This document shows, in pieces, positions 26,462 through 35,779 of a stretch of 64,000 bases of DNA; within the stretch, counting starts at the first letter, position 1; every line of letters starts with the position of its first letter. The translations under genes and the position numbers were made by a program. Source of the DNA: Gemmatimonadota bacterium (lineage in GTDB: Bacteria; JAAXHH01); the NCBI GenBank assembly GCA_009837395.1, contig VXTP01000017.1, positions 1 through 64,000 of the forward strand, given 5' to 3'. Under the pieces are notes generated by a model. That model was not told the DNA's origin. It did not search any database and saw only the letters and a list, made by a program, of their open reading frames with translations.

Positions 26462-27115
26462 TTACTCATCGAGGAAAGTAAGGCGGTATTTCAGGGCAAT
26501 ACGAACGAGGTCGGGCAGATTTCGAGCTTCCAGCTTTTTCGTCAGATTCGTCCGATGTGTTTCGACTGTTTTGGCGCTGATGTTCAGGAGGTGAGCCGTG
26601 GCCTGATTTGTATGGCCTTCGGCGATCAATTGCAGAACCTCTCTTTCTCGGGATGAGAGCCGATCTACGGGGCTAAGCGTCCGATCGCCTGTTTCGTTCT
26701 GAAGGTATCCAGTCAATACGGATCGAGCAACCGCGGGAGACAGATATACTTCGTCTATGTTGGCAGACCGGATAGCGAGGAGTAGTTCTTCGACTAATGA
26801 TCTTTTAAGAAGATACCCTTTCGCACCATTCTTAAGCGCCTGGCGTACCATATCTTCGTCGGAGTACATGGACAGGATGACAACGCGCGTCTCAACATCC
26901 AATGATTGTATTCGGTATGTGGTTTCAATGCCGTTCAATAAAGGCATGGCTATGTCCACCAATGCTACGGCAGGCCTTTTTCGCTGAATCAATTTCAGTG
27001 TTTCCTGGCCATCCGACGCTTCGCCGACGACTTCGATATCATCCGTCGTTTCAAGTAATGATTTGATGCTTTCGCGGAACAGATGATGATCGTCGGCAAT
27101 GACGACTTTAATCAT
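26462..27115 (-). CDS. NarL/FixJ-family response regulator
   Basis: A 217-residue two-component regulator. The receiver domain (1-120) has the acidic pair IADDHH, the phospho-acceptor Asp54 in ALVDIAMPLLNG, a Ser in VVILSMYSDED and Lys in LKNGAKGYLLK. The C-terminal LuxR-type HTH (about 150-212) reads LSSREREVLQLIAEG ... NISAKTVETHRTNLTKKL. Its start overlaps the stop of the upstream histidine kinase by 4 bp, so the two are translationally coupled and are the cognate pair. The adjacent ABC exporter operon downstream on the same strand (about 270 bp away) is a plausible, unproven target. Confidence 0.95.
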   Translation of the reverse strand: MIKVVIADDHHLFRESIKSLLETTDDIEVVGEASDGQETLKLIQRKRPAVALVDIAMPLLNGIETTYRIQSLDVETRVVILSMYSDEDMVRQALKNGAKGYLLKRSLVEELLLAIRSANIDEVYLSPAVARSVLTGYLQNETGDRTLSPVDRLSSREREVLQLIAEGHTNQATAHLLNISAKTVETHRTNLTKKLEARNLPDLVRIALKYRLTFLDE

Positions 27116-29877
27116 GTTTCCTCCAGGGGTATTGAAGCGATCAACCGTGTACCGGTACCTGTATCTGAATGGATATCCAGAACGCCCCCAAACGGTTCCA
27201 GGCGTTCCTTCATGTCGATTAAACCGATACCCGGGGCAACCTGGTCATCGGGTGTCGAATCAGGATCGAATCCTCGGCCGTTATCGAGAATCGACAGTTG
27301 TATGGTCCGGTCTGTCTGTTTCAATCCCACTTCGACGTGGGTGGCGTGACCATGTTTAGCGCAATTCGCAAGCCCTTCCTGCAAAATACGATACAGGCAG
27401 ATATCAATTGTGTTGGAGAACCTGGGACAATCCATGCCATTATACACAACCGTGATACGGGTCCGATGAGCGAAGCTCTTGCACAATCCGTCCAGCGCCG
27501 CGTTCAATCCGACCGTATCGAGAATCGGCGGGCGCAGATCGTGGGCGATGGTTCGCAGTTTTTCCAGGGTTTCGTCGGTCATCGTTACCACATCTCGAAG
27601 TCGTTCCCGCGTATCTTCGGAAACACCGGCCAGATCTTTCTGCGTAATTTCCAGACTTGTTTTTAATGCCAAAAGATCCTGACCGGTATCGTCATGCAGG
27701 TCTCGCGCTATGCGACGGCGCTCGGATTCCTGCGCGTCGACGAGTCGACGTGAAAGCGCCCTCATTCTATCGGCCTGCACCTTCAGCGATGCGCCCATTT
27801 CCAGGTTTTCCATTGCCAGTTCCAGCTCCCCAGCCAGGACAAGCAACTGTTCTTTCTCGTCGTGGCTAAACGGTTCTTCCGACCGCTTTGCTCCCAGTGC
27901 CAATGCCCCTTTGTTGCCGGACTCGCCACCCAGTAATATGATCAGCTCGAAGGGCGGTTCACCGGGTATCCCACTGGAAACGATATCGCCATATTCGATT
28001 GGGGTTCTATCGGCAGCCGTAGTCTTCAAGAGGTGCTCGACCGTACCGGTGGACTCGATGAAAAAGGATCTGTTGCGGGCCGTGTTTTGCTCGGAACCCT
28101 CCTCAACGCCGTACCACGAAAGCGACAGTGGTTTCTCCGGGTTTTCTTTGAGATAAATCGCCATGCAGGACAGGTCCAGCCCCTCCAATAGTTCCCGTCC
28201 GGTTTTTTTAAGCAGGGAATCCGAATCCTGACACCTCGACAGAGCTCGTCCCAGTTCGAGCAGTCGCTGCCGATTCAGAAGTTCATTTCGCAGGAAGTAT
28301 CGGTCCATTACCTGGATGACCGGCGTCTTCACCCAGTTCCACCCTCCCATGAGTATCAAAATGAGCCCTGCGACGGCACTCGCTACAACGAAGTCGGAGG
28401 CTCTGACAACGAACTCTTCTGATGAAATCGTGTAATAGAGTATGACAAACATCGCAATGCTCAGTATGAGAAACACACCCTGATTGGTGATCAGGTACCT
28501 AATGCTCTTTCCAAAGACGAATCTCAGGCCGAACACCCGATGTGCAAGAATCGCGTAGGCAAATGCGAGCGCCAACAGACACTGCATTCCCGCCGGGATA
28601 ATCCGGTCAATGAACCATACGATCAACGGCAGCATCTGACCGTGGTCGGGAATCAGCCCCCATGAAGCCAGCATTCTGCCGGGTTGTGCGATCAACCAGG
28701 ACGGTGCGAGTATCAGGGCCAGGAAGAATCCGGCTTCAATAATGTGCAGCCGTTTTCGTTGTTGCCGGCGTGCGACGTAATGTTGTACGATCAGAAGGCA
28801 TCCAGCCATCGCCATTAAGACAATAGCCGGAACGGGTGCGGGTACCAGTTGCGCAATGCTGTCAACTACTCCAACCCAATCGTGAGCCCAGTCATAGATC
28901 AAACCCAAAAAACTGATGAGCCCCATTACCCCGAAGACAAACATGGGAATGAGGATGAACCAGATCCTCCTTCGGATCCATGAACCGATCTTTGTGGTGG
29001 TGGGATAGACGGTTAAAATCAACAGGATCAGGATGGACTGCAGATAACCTGCCGCAAATACAACGCCTAGACTAAGCGGGATTGTCCAAGTCGGCCATGC
29101 GGCAATCAGATAGAAGACAGCCGGCGATACCATAGCCATCGTGAGGACAAGCAACGCGCACTGGAATGCCACCGTATTCTTCATGCCGTGGTATCCCAAC
29201 CAGGTGCCAAAGCCCAGAAGGACAATCGAGAAGATCAGGAACGGGCCACGCTGAAGCCAACTCATTAGCTCGCTGCTGATCACTATATCTTGTTGATCAC
29301 TCCCGCGGGTTTCGCGTGCGTAGTCATTCGGCTCGAGTGTGAGGAATGCCTCGTGTACCTGGTTATCGCGAACCCATGTGAGATTGAGGCGGTCTCCGGG
29401 TCTGTTCTCCGAGTGCGCATGAAAGTAGGATGAAGGATTCGACGACAGGTCCATGCTGTCGATGGACAAAAGTCTATCGCCTGCCCGCAGGCCCGCCTGG
29501 TCGGCCGGGCTGTCGGGCGTAACGCGTTCGACGATAAAACCTCCTGCCCACTTTATGAACATGAGTTGTAACCAGGTGCCTTCGTGAAGACGGCTGACCG
29601 CACCTCTCGACGATCCTCCCGTAGGAATCGTCTCACTTCCCCAAAGCTGGATACCGGACGACCAGCGGTCGATCTTGGCCAGTCGAATCGTCGACCAGGT
29701 AACCATGCCGATGTGTAGACACAACAACATGATCAGCGTACTCAGTATCAGATAACGGTAGATAAGCGATTTCAAACAAAGCCATCCCGAGATATAATCT
29801 CTGAATAAACCGGTCAGGTGATTGTCAGTCGGAATACAGGATATAAATGTATACCGGGCAGGGTGGGGTTTTACCAA
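27112..29877 (-). CDS. Sensor histidine kinase with extracytoplasmic PDZ domain and multi-TM region
   Basis: Up to 921 residues. Order of parts: TM1 (about 40-65), a PDZ domain (about 95-180; GGFIVERVTPDSPADQAGL, GDRLLSIDSM), a region of about ten TM helices (about 210-520), a GAF-like segment (about 540-690), HisKA_3 dimerization domain with phospho-His728 in RRRIARDLHDDTGQ, and HATPase_c (ILQEGLANCAKHG, DNGRGFDP, GIGLIDMKERLEPFGG). This is a NarX/LiaS-type kinase catalytic module, matching its NarL-type regulator. A PDZ domain between TM1 and the multi-TM block suggests sensing of protein C-termini or envelope stress; that is inference. The start is uncertain: TTG 29877 has no ribosome binding site, and TTG 29775 just before TM1 is an alternative. 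Confidence 0.88.
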   Translation of the reverse strand: MVKPHPARYTFISCIPTDNHLTGLFRDYISGWLCLKSLIYRYLILSTLIMLLCLHIGMVTWSTIRLAKIDRWSSGIQLWGSETIPTGGSSRGAVSRLHEGTWLQLMFIKWAGGFIVERVTPDSPADQAGLRAGDRLLSIDSMDLSSNPSSYFHAHSENRPGDRLNLTWVRDNQVHEAFLTLEPNDYARETRGSDQQDIVISSELMSWLQRGPFLIFSIVLLGFGTWLGYHGMKNTVAFQCALLVLTMAMVSPAVFYLIAAWPTWTIPLSLGVVFAAGYLQSILILLILTVYPTTTKIGSWIRRRIWFILIPMFVFGVMGLISFLGLIYDWAHDWVGVVDSIAQLVPAPVPAIVLMAMAGCLLIVQHYVARRQQRKRLHIIEAGFFLALILAPSWLIAQPGRMLASWGLIPDHGQMLPLIVWFIDRIIPAGMQCLLALAFAYAILAHRVFGLRFVFGKSIRYLITNQGVFLILSIAMFVILYYTISSEEFVVRASDFVVASAVAGLILILMGGWNWVKTPVIQVMDRYFLRNELLNRQRLLELGRALSRCQDSDSLLKKTGRELLEGLDLSCMAIYLKENPEKPLSLSWYGVEEGSEQNTARNRSFFIESTGTVEHLLKTTAADRTPIEYGDIVSSGIPGEPPFELIILLGGESGNKGALALGAKRSEEPFSHDEKEQLLVLAGELELAMENLEMGASLKVQADRMRALSRRLVDAQESERRRIARDLHDDTGQDLLALKTSLEITQKDLAGVSEDTRERLRDVVTMTDETLEKLRTIAHDLRPPILDTVGLNAALDGLCKSFAHRTRITVVYNGMDCPRFSNTIDICLYRILQEGLANCAKHGHATHVEVGLKQTDRTIQLSILDNGRGFDPDSTPDDQVAPGIGLIDMKERLEPFGGVLDIHSDTGTGTRLIASIPLEET

Positions 29878-30046
29878 AAAAGTGCCGCTGAATCGCAGGC
29901 GTCAAGGAGAGTTCAGTCAATGCGAGTTCAAGAAAACCGGTGGGTCTTGCAGACACAGTCACAGCCCGAACGGTCACAGTTCAGTCCGCACGCTGGATCG
30001 GGATCCCTGATCGGGCTAGTTGTCAATGGGGTGCCGACCCGGCCAA

Positions 30047-32692
30047 TCACGATTCGGTTCGCGTCCGCAGTGCCGCCAGCAGGCCCGGCACTCCGAAGAA
30101 CAGCAGGCTGAGGGTCGAGGGGTTCATGTCGATGGATCCGCGCTTGCGGGGATCTTCGCTCCAGTCCTGCGCGTCGATGAGCTGTTCCAGGATCTTCAGG
30201 CCGGTCTCCAGGTAGCGGTGGTCGCCCGTCAGGCGATGGGCATAGCCCAGGTGCCGGCAGAGGATGCCGCCGTAATGCTCCTTGAGTGGCCGGTCGGACG
30301 CGAAAGTGTCCGGAAAGCCGCAGAACCAGTCCACAGCCCGGCGGTAAGTCTCGGCAACGTCCTTCCTGCCGGTCATCCGGTGCATCAACTCCAGGCCGAT
30401 CATCAGGTAATGGGTCTGGTAACCCTTCTGTTCCGCATAGGGCAGGTCGCGGATCAAGCGGGAGAACGGGCCGCCGAGACCCTTGAACTCGATGTCGGTA
30501 AAGGGGTCGGCCGTACCCGTTTCAACGGCCAGCGTCGTGCCTTCCGTGGCCATGCCGTAGGGTAGTTGTTTCGGCAGCCGGTCCGGTGCCGCGACCTGGA
30601 ATCGCTTGTGCCAGCTCCCGTCCTCGTTCTGGCCCCGGGCGACGATGGTGTACACTTCCTCGGCTCGGCGCAGGAAGCGGTCCTCGCCGGTCACCTCGTA
30701 TACGTGAAGCAGTCCGCGCAACACATTGGCGATGGACCGCAGGCTGAAACTGAAGGCAGAGTCTTCCGTCCACCGGTAACGCAGGAAGAACGCGCCGGCC
30801 TCGCGCAGGACTTCCAGCGTCCTGCCGTCGCCGGTCAGATTGTAGTGGTCGATCCAGTTGTCGACGAAGGTATGGGAAGCGCAGGGCTCGTCGCCGAAAT
30901 GATCGACGCCGTGGCGGTAGCAGCCGCCGACCATGTACGGCCGGAAGGGATGCCAGTGGCACGTATCCACGTCCATCGAATGGCGGGTCATGGCTTCGGC
31001 CAGCGCGAAGTAACGCGGATCAGCCGTGCGCTGGTACTGGATCCAGACCGCGTGGCGGGGGTCCCACTCGCTGTTGCACCAGCCCCAGCGGCCCTGGGAC
31101 TTCCAATCGTCTTCGGTTTCGTCCCACGTGGCCCGGACATCGCCGTAGTCCAGGTAGCCGTACCAGCGTCCGAGCCGGATGTTTCGCGCCAGCCAGTCCG
31201 CAAACCCCGTCAGCATGCGCTCCACGGACCGGATCATCTCCGCAGGAATGCCCTGTCTACCGGTGTCAATCGAGGCGGAAGCCGCGAAGCCTCCCGCGGC
31301 CCCGCATCGGTCCATCCACTCAGGCGAGACCGAAACATGGGGCTGTGACAGGGCGCATCGAAGGGTTTCGACCGCCTCTTCGCGGCAGTTTTCCTCGAAG
31401 TACATGACGTAGCATTCGGTGGTTTTCGCTATACCGGTCCCGTCGGCATACACCCCTTCTCCCTCGTGCCAGGCGACCTCTTCGGCGTACCGGGCCAGGG
31501 AAAGGCGGCTGCCGTCCGTGTCGTGGCGCGCGTACACGGTCATCCGTCCGTCACCAGTCAATTCGATGGCGCGCGGGTATTCCTCGGCCAGGTGCAGGCA
31601 TGCGACGCCGACGCCGGACTTTCCGTCACTGAGGGTCGCCCACCCTTCGCACGCTTCATCTTCGGCGCTGATGCTTTCGGTCCCCGGCCGGTCGTGCATT
31701 ACCTGCACGTGGTTATCCTTCTTCTGCGCGACGCGCAGACGCTCACCCTGATCGAGCGTTCCCGTATTGATCCCGTTCAGTCCGAAGGCACAGTCCGGAC
31801 TGTATCCCGTGAACGGTGTGGGGACATCCAGGGCGAGGTCTTCGATTTCCACTTCCCGCGGATTGCAGGTGAAGACGTGGGTCTGGAGTATCCGCAGAAA
31901 CGCCTGCCCGGCATAGGCGTGGATCCGGGTGATACACCGTACCGGCCGGTAGCCGCCGTAATGATGCATGGGAATGTCGGCTTCCAGCGCGCTCTCCAGC
32001 CGGATCACGGTGCGCAGCGGACCCCGTTCCTCGACGGCTACTGAATAGGAGTCACCGGCCAGCGATGCCCTGCACAGGCCGCCCGGACCATACAGCCGGC
32101 GTTTCAGTTCCCCGTCGGAAGCGCCCTCACTGATCCGTGCCCAGGCATCGCCTGCCCGGTCCCGGCCGCATTCCGCGTGGCCCGGTTCGCCGCGCTGAGC
32201 ATCGCCTAGTTGCGTATCGCCGCGCTGCGCACCGCCGCGCTGAGCATCGACGAGCGAGACGTCATGGTAGAGACGGTATCGATGGCGGTCGACCCTGAAT
32301 CGCAGGACGCCCGTGTCCACGTGGAGATCGTTTTCGGTTTCTTCGACGCGTACGGAATGATATGTGTTGGGATTGCCGGTGGTGGGTTGCCTGGGTGCCG
32401 GCGCTTCTTCGACCATCTCATCAGTTAGGTGATAGGTCGCCCTCCCGGATGAGCCGGACTTCGCCTGGAAATCAACGAGCACCCACTTCACCGATCCTTC
32501 CGCCCAGCAGCCGAGTACCCGGAACTGGGCCGGGACGCGGTCGCCATCGGGATCCACGACGGCCAGACCTTCCGTTCCGCGCAGCATGCCCTCGGGAATG
32601 GGCACGCCTCGCGTAACCGGCCATTGCGCCGGGTGCCGTTCCGGGTCATGGGAATACGTAAGAGGGATCGATATCATGCCGTTTGTGGGCAT
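30047..32692 (-). CDS. PcRGLX/YetA-like protein (exo-rhamnogalacturonan lyase, PL26-type)
   Basis: An 881-residue protein matching the PcRGLX/YetA organisation: N-terminal RIFT-barrel domain (PVTRGVPIPEGML, QFRVLGCWAEGSVKWVLVDF), a central beta domain (AEYPRAIELTGDGRM and surroundings) and a C-terminal (alpha/alpha) toroid (RWYGYLDYGDVRATW, WGWCNSEWDPRHAVWIQYQRT, HSMDVDTCHWHPF). Family members act on rhamnogalacturonan I from the non-reducing end. No signal peptide is visible. The frame opens at GTG 32743 but ATG 32692 gives the conserved start MPTNGMISIPLTYS, so it is preferred; neither has a good ribosome binding site. An in-frame 15-bp repeat adds a Gln/Arg/Gly-rich loop near residues 148-167. 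Monocistronic, divergent from the deacylase gene. Confidence 0.82.
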   Translation of the reverse strand: MPTNGMISIPLTYSHDPERHPAQWPVTRGVPIPEGMLRGTEGLAVVDPDGDRVPAQFRVLGCWAEGSVKWVLVDFQAKSGSSGRATYHLTDEMVEEAPAPRQPTTGNPNTYHSVRVEETENDLHVDTGVLRFRVDRHRYRLYHDVSLVDAQRGGAQRGDTQLGDAQRGEPGHAECGRDRAGDAWARISEGASDGELKRRLYGPGGLCRASLAGDSYSVAVEERGPLRTVIRLESALEADIPMHHYGGYRPVRCITRIHAYAGQAFLRILQTHVFTCNPREVEIEDLALDVPTPFTGYSPDCAFGLNGINTGTLDQGERLRVAQKKDNHVQVMHDRPGTESISAEDEACEGWATLSDGKSGVGVACLHLAEEYPRAIELTGDGRMTVYARHDTDGSRLSLARYAEEVAWHEGEGVYADGTGIAKTTECYVMYFEENCREEAVETLRCALSQPHVSVSPEWMDRCGAAGGFAASASIDTGRQGIPAEMIRSVERMLTGFADWLARNIRLGRWYGYLDYGDVRATWDETEDDWKSQGRWGWCNSEWDPRHAVWIQYQRTADPRYFALAEAMTRHSMDVDTCHWHPFRPYMVGGCYRHGVDHFGDEPCASHTFVDNWIDHYNLTGDGRTLEVLREAGAFFLRYRWTEDSAFSFSLRSIANVLRGLLHVYEVTGEDRFLRRAEEVYTIVARGQNEDGSWHKRFQVAAPDRLPKQLPYGMATEGTTLAVETGTADPFTDIEFKGLGGPFSRLIRDLPYAEQKGYQTHYLMIGLELMHRMTGRKDVAETYRRAVDWFCGFPDTFASDRPLKEHYGGILCRHLGYAHRLTGDHRYLETGLKILEQLIDAQDWSEDPRKRGSIDMNPSTLSLLFFGVPGLLAALRTRTES
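32191..32250 (-). repeat. 15-bp tandem repeat, 4 copies, in frame
   Basis: Four 15-bp units (32191, 32206, 32221, 32236); the first and last are identical (CCGCGCTGAGCATCG). On the coding minus strand they give DAQRG GAQRG DTQLG DAQRG in the PL26-like protein. Confidence 0.92.
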
Positions 32693-32729
32693 CGCTTGAT
32701 CAGGACTTGCCTCATCCCTATATTCTGGC

Positions 32730-32750
32730 GCACCGAGACGCACCGAGACG
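32730..32750. repeat. 10-bp direct repeat
   Basis: GCACCGAGAC occurs twice in a row (32730, 32740), upstream of the preferred PL26-like start codon. It continues the local pattern of short tandem duplications. Confidence 0.7.
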
Positions 32751-32819
32751 CACTGAATACGAGAGGCCGTCGCGGTCAGTAAACCGGGTTACACTCGAAT
32801 ATAATCCAAGGAGAACGCC

Positions 32820-33719
32820 ATGTCAGGCCCCGTCAAGTTGAAGTCCGTTGCCATAACCGGGAAGGCGCCCGGCCCGAAACTCCTCATACTCGGGGGCATT
32901 CACGGCGACGAGTTCGAATCCATGTGGACCATACGGCGGCTGAAGGAGGCCATGGATCCCGGTGAACTCTGCGGCACGGTCACCCTGGTCCCGGTCGTCA
33001 ACGAGGCGGCCTACTGGCGCGGCCAGCGTACCGCGGAGGACGGACTGGACCTGGCCCGGACCTGCCCCGGCCGGGCAGACGGCACCATCACCGAACGGAT
33101 CGCACACGCGGTCAGCGCGATGATCCGCGAGGCCGACTACCTCATCGACCTGCACAGCGGCGGACTGATCTCGAGGTTCTACCCGACGGTGGGTTACATG
33201 CTGCACGCGGACGCCGACGTCCTGGCGCGGCAGCGGGAAATGGCCCGGGCTTTCAACATGCCGGTCGTCTGGGGCACCTACGCGGGACACGACGGCCGCA
33301 CGCTCTCCATCGCCCGGGACGCCGGCGTTCCCGCGATTTATTCGGAATGGTTGGGTGCGGGGGACTGCGACCCCGAGGGCGTCGACGGCTATTACGAAGG
33401 TTGCCTGAACGTCATGGGCGTGCTGGGCATGATCGAACGGGACCAGCCGCCGTCGATCATACAGCACACGGTGGAAGACGACCGGGAAGGCGCGGGACAC
33501 ATCCAGCTGAACTACCCGGCGCCCTTTTCAGGCTTCTTCGAACCCTGGGTAGAACTGATGGACCGCGTCGAGCCCAGTGATGGATTCGGGGTGGTTACCG
33601 ACCTGCTGGGGGACCGGCGGGAAGAGATCGTATCCACGCAATCCGGCCACGTGCTGGTCCTGCGCACCTTCAACCGTGTCCACGAGGGCGAGACGATCGC
33701 GGCGGTGCTGGAGGTCTGA
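32820..33719 (+). CDS. Succinylglutamate desuccinylase/aspartoacylase-family deacylase
   Basis: A 299-residue zinc-dependent carboxypeptidase-like protein of the AstE/AspA family. Zinc ligands are visible as His and Glu in GGIHGDEFE (about 28-34) and His in LIDLHSGG (about 116); the Arg in DLARTCPGR fits the substrate-binding site, and IYSEWLGAGD likely holds the catalytic Glu. The last 70 residues form the beta domain typical of the family (GHVLVLRTFNRVHEGETIA). It removes an acyl group from an N-acyl amino acid or related amide; the substrate is not determined by neighbours. AAGGAGA lies 6 nt before the ATG. Confidence 0.88.
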   Translation: MSGPVKLKSVAITGKAPGPKLLILGGIHGDEFESMWTIRRLKEAMDPGELCGTVTLVPVVNEAAYWRGQRTAEDGLDLARTCPGRADGTITERIAHAVSAMIREADYLIDLHSGGLISRFYPTVGYMLHADADVLARQREMARAFNMPVVWGTYAGHDGRTLSIARDAGVPAIYSEWLGAGDCDPEGVDGYYEGCLNVMGVLGMIERDQPPSIIQHTVEDDREGAGHIQLNYPAPFSGFFEPWVELMDRVEPSDGFGVVTDLLGDRREEIVSTQSGHVLVLRTFNRVHEGETIAAVLEV

Positions 33720-33723
33720 GCGA

Positions 33724-33954
33724 TCAGATTAATAGCTCAGTAAGGTTACGCCCTGTGGTCGGAGGAGGCAATTGCTTGTTTTCTTGCTGTGCGATATCAA
33801 GCCATTCGTCTACGATTTGGCAAAGTTTGCGGTAAACTTCGGTCTCTTCGTCGCCGTGGCAACAGGGACCGATGATTCCCGGGCAATAGCCGATGAAACA
33901 CTCATCCTCATTCGACCACTCGACGATTTTAATGTAGCGCGCGCTCTTTGTCAT
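33724..33954 (-). CDS. hicB: HicB-family antitoxin
   Basis: A 76-residue protein. The N-terminal part (YIKIVEWSNEDECFIGYCPGI) is the partial RNase H-like HicB fold that binds and blocks HicA, and HGDEETEVYRKLCQIVDEWL is its main helix. It ends with a short polar tail (PPPTTGRNLTELLI) and lacks an obvious ribbon-helix-helix or HTH DNA-binding domain, so operon autoregulation may be weak or absent. Its ATG overlaps the hicA stop by 4 bp. It converges on the deacylase gene with a 4-bp gap. Confidence 0.85.
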   Translation of the reverse strand: MTKSARYIKIVEWSNEDECFIGYCPGIIGPCCHGDEETEVYRKLCQIVDEWLDIAQQENKQLPPPTTGRNLTELLI

Positions 33955-34145
33955 TTGAGCGACTCCTCAATGTTTCTCATTACCACCTTTTCCTGGTAGG
34001 GTTTGACGTCATCGCCCGGATTTCCAGAAATTACTACTCTCATCCCTCTAGGATGTTCAAATTTCCTGTGGTTACCTTTTCCTCCCCTGTCGACGAATCC
34101 AGCCTTTACCAGATCTCGGATTAGTTCCCTGATCTTTCTCGGCAT
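33951..34145 (-). CDS. hicA: HicA-family mRNA interferase toxin
   Basis: A 64-residue protein with the double-stranded-RNA-binding-like HicA fold: KIRELIRDLVKAGF first helix, then RGGKGNHRKFEHP with the catalytic His, and the strand MRVVISGNPGDDVKPYQ leading to the final helix. Length and order (toxin gene first, 4-bp overlap with hicB) are standard for hicAB. Expected activity is ribosome-independent mRNA cleavage. The local base composition is A/T-richer than the neighbours, which fits horizontal acquisition. Confidence 0.88.
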   Translation of the reverse strand: MPRKIRELIRDLVKAGFVDRGGKGNHRKFEHPRGMRVVISGNPGDDVKPYQEKVVMRNIEESLK

Positions 34146-34341
34146 GAGCGGAAACCAATTCTGTACAGTAACTTAGCGACAGCTACCGGCACATGTCAAC
34201 ATCATTCCCAACGGCTTTAAAACGTGTTACTACAAGCGTATAACATTCGTCATGCTTGACGCGAAACACGTCGCATTCATATCCTTAGTAGTCTGGATAG
34301 AACGGTGATTCTCGACGGTATTCCCTTGTTTTGTGGACTGG

Positions 34342-35742
34342 ATGTCTGATTCGAACTACCTTGGCATCTCTCATACTGGTCTATACCCCATGATCCGTGA
34401 CTCCTACTGGCTGGACATGCCTTACACGCCCTCCGATCCCCTGTCCGGGGAACTGGACGTGGACGTCGTCGTGATCGGCGGCGGCGTGACGGGGGTGACC
34501 GGCGCACTGTTCCTTGCCGAGGGCGGCGCGCGCGTGGCGGTACTCGAGCGGCGGGAGATCGCTTCGGGCGCGACGGGCCGCAACGGGGGGTTCATGCTGG
34601 CCGGGACCCACGAGTACTACGCCGAGGCCGTGGAGGAACTGACGGACCTGTACGGCCCGGACGGCAGGAGGCTGGCCCGGGAGGCGTGGACGATCGCCCT
34701 CGAGAACCACGATCTGATGGCCGGTCTCATGAAGAAGTACGACATACAATGCGACTACTTCCGGCACGGCAGTTACGTGATCGCGATGAAACGGCCGGAC
34801 CGCGGTTCTCACAGGAATCCGCTGGAACGCATCGTCCAGTCGTACCACCTTCTCCAGGAGGATGGGTTCGAAGTGGCCTACCTGGACGAGGAGGAACTCT
34901 ACGAGATCAAGCGCAGCCCGCTCCTGGCGGGCGCCTTCTGGAACAAGTTCGACGGCGAACTCCATCCGGTCAAATACGTGCGAGGTCTCGCGGCCGCCGC
35001 GCGGGGACTGGGCGTCCAGTTCTTCGAAAACACGGCCGTCACCGGGGTCGAGCGGAAAGACCGCGGACTGCTCGTGCATACGCCCGGTGGAAGGATCCGG
35101 ACAGAGCAGGTGCTCCTCGGGATGAACGCCTACACGCCGCAACTCGATGCGCGGTACGAGCGACGCATCATTCCCCACCGGGGGCAGGTCTTTACGACGG
35201 AACCCGTTTCCGAGCGGCTGTTCAACGGCGTCTTCTACGCCAACGATGGCTGGGAATTCTGGCGGCAGCTGCACGACGGGCCCGGGGAGGGCGGCCGACT
35301 GCTGTTCGGCGGGGGCCGGAATCACCACATCCGTGCCGAGCGGGGATTCCACTTCCTGCGGCGCCGGAGCCGGCCGGGCCAACCGGTCCGGACGTACCGG
35401 GGGTACAAGGAGCGTCCCACGCGGGCGGTGCAGCGGACGAACGACCGGGCATTCAACGGCGCCTTCCCGCACCTGGCCAACCTCGGCCGCTCCCACCGCT
35501 GGGGCGGCGTCATGGGCTTCTCCTACGACAGCAGCCCCTTCGTCGGCGAGACGGAAACGCCGGGCGTCCACATCGTCGCCGGATTCACGGGCCGGGGCAA
35601 TGCCTACGCCACGGTGGCGGCGCGCATGCTCAGCGACCGGCTGCTGGGAAGGCCCCCAACCCTGGAACGCCGGTTCGAGACGGTGAAGCGGGTTTTCGAT
35701 CCTTTGCGCGGAGGGATCGACGCGGAAAACCGACGCCGGTAA
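34342..35742 (+). CDS. FAD-dependent oxidoreductase (DAO family)
   Basis: A protein of about 466 residues of the D-amino-acid oxidase/glycine oxidase superfamily. The dinucleotide-binding motif is VVVIGGGVTGVTGALFLAEGG (about residues 45-65), followed by ERREIASGATGRNGGFM, the DAO-family FAD segment. PHRGQVFTTEPV and the C-terminal GFTGRGNAYATVAARML complete the FAD site. Substrates are likely secondary or tertiary amines or amino acids. The start is uncertain: ATG 34342 is used here, GTG 34333 is further out, and ATG 34390 (MIRDSYWLD, the usual family start) is possible; none has a clear ribosome binding site. It converges on the amino-acid ABC operon. Confidence 0.88.
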   Translation: MSDSNYLGISHTGLYPMIRDSYWLDMPYTPSDPLSGELDVDVVVIGGGVTGVTGALFLAEGGARVAVLERREIASGATGRNGGFMLAGTHEYYAEAVEELTDLYGPDGRRLAREAWTIALENHDLMAGLMKKYDIQCDYFRHGSYVIAMKRPDRGSHRNPLERIVQSYHLLQEDGFEVAYLDEEELYEIKRSPLLAGAFWNKFDGELHPVKYVRGLAAAARGLGVQFFENTAVTGVERKDRGLLVHTPGGRIRTEQVLLGMNAYTPQLDARYERRIIPHRGQVFTTEPVSERLFNGVFYANDGWEFWRQLHDGPGEGGRLLFGGGRNHHIRAERGFHFLRRRSRPGQPVRTYRGYKERPTRAVQRTNDRAFNGAFPHLANLGRSHRWGGVMGFSYDSSPFVGETETPGVHIVAGFTGRGNAYATVAARMLSDRLLGRPPTLERRFETVKRVFDPLRGGIDAENRRR

Positions 35743-35750
35743 CGCCGGTA
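35733..35750 (+). repeat. 9-bp duplication including the stop codon
   Basis: ACGCCGGTA is repeated at 35733 and 35742. The first copy together with the next base forms Arg-TAA; the period of 9 places a second TAA in frame 9 bp later. Confidence 0.85.
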
Positions 35751-35779
35751 AGTCCGGCCGGGCATCAGTGTAAGCCCGG

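Noticed and set aside
30020-31348. Plus-strand frames opposite the PL26-like gene
   Set aside because: No motif or ribosome binding site; the minus strand shows RIFT-barrel and toroid motifs.
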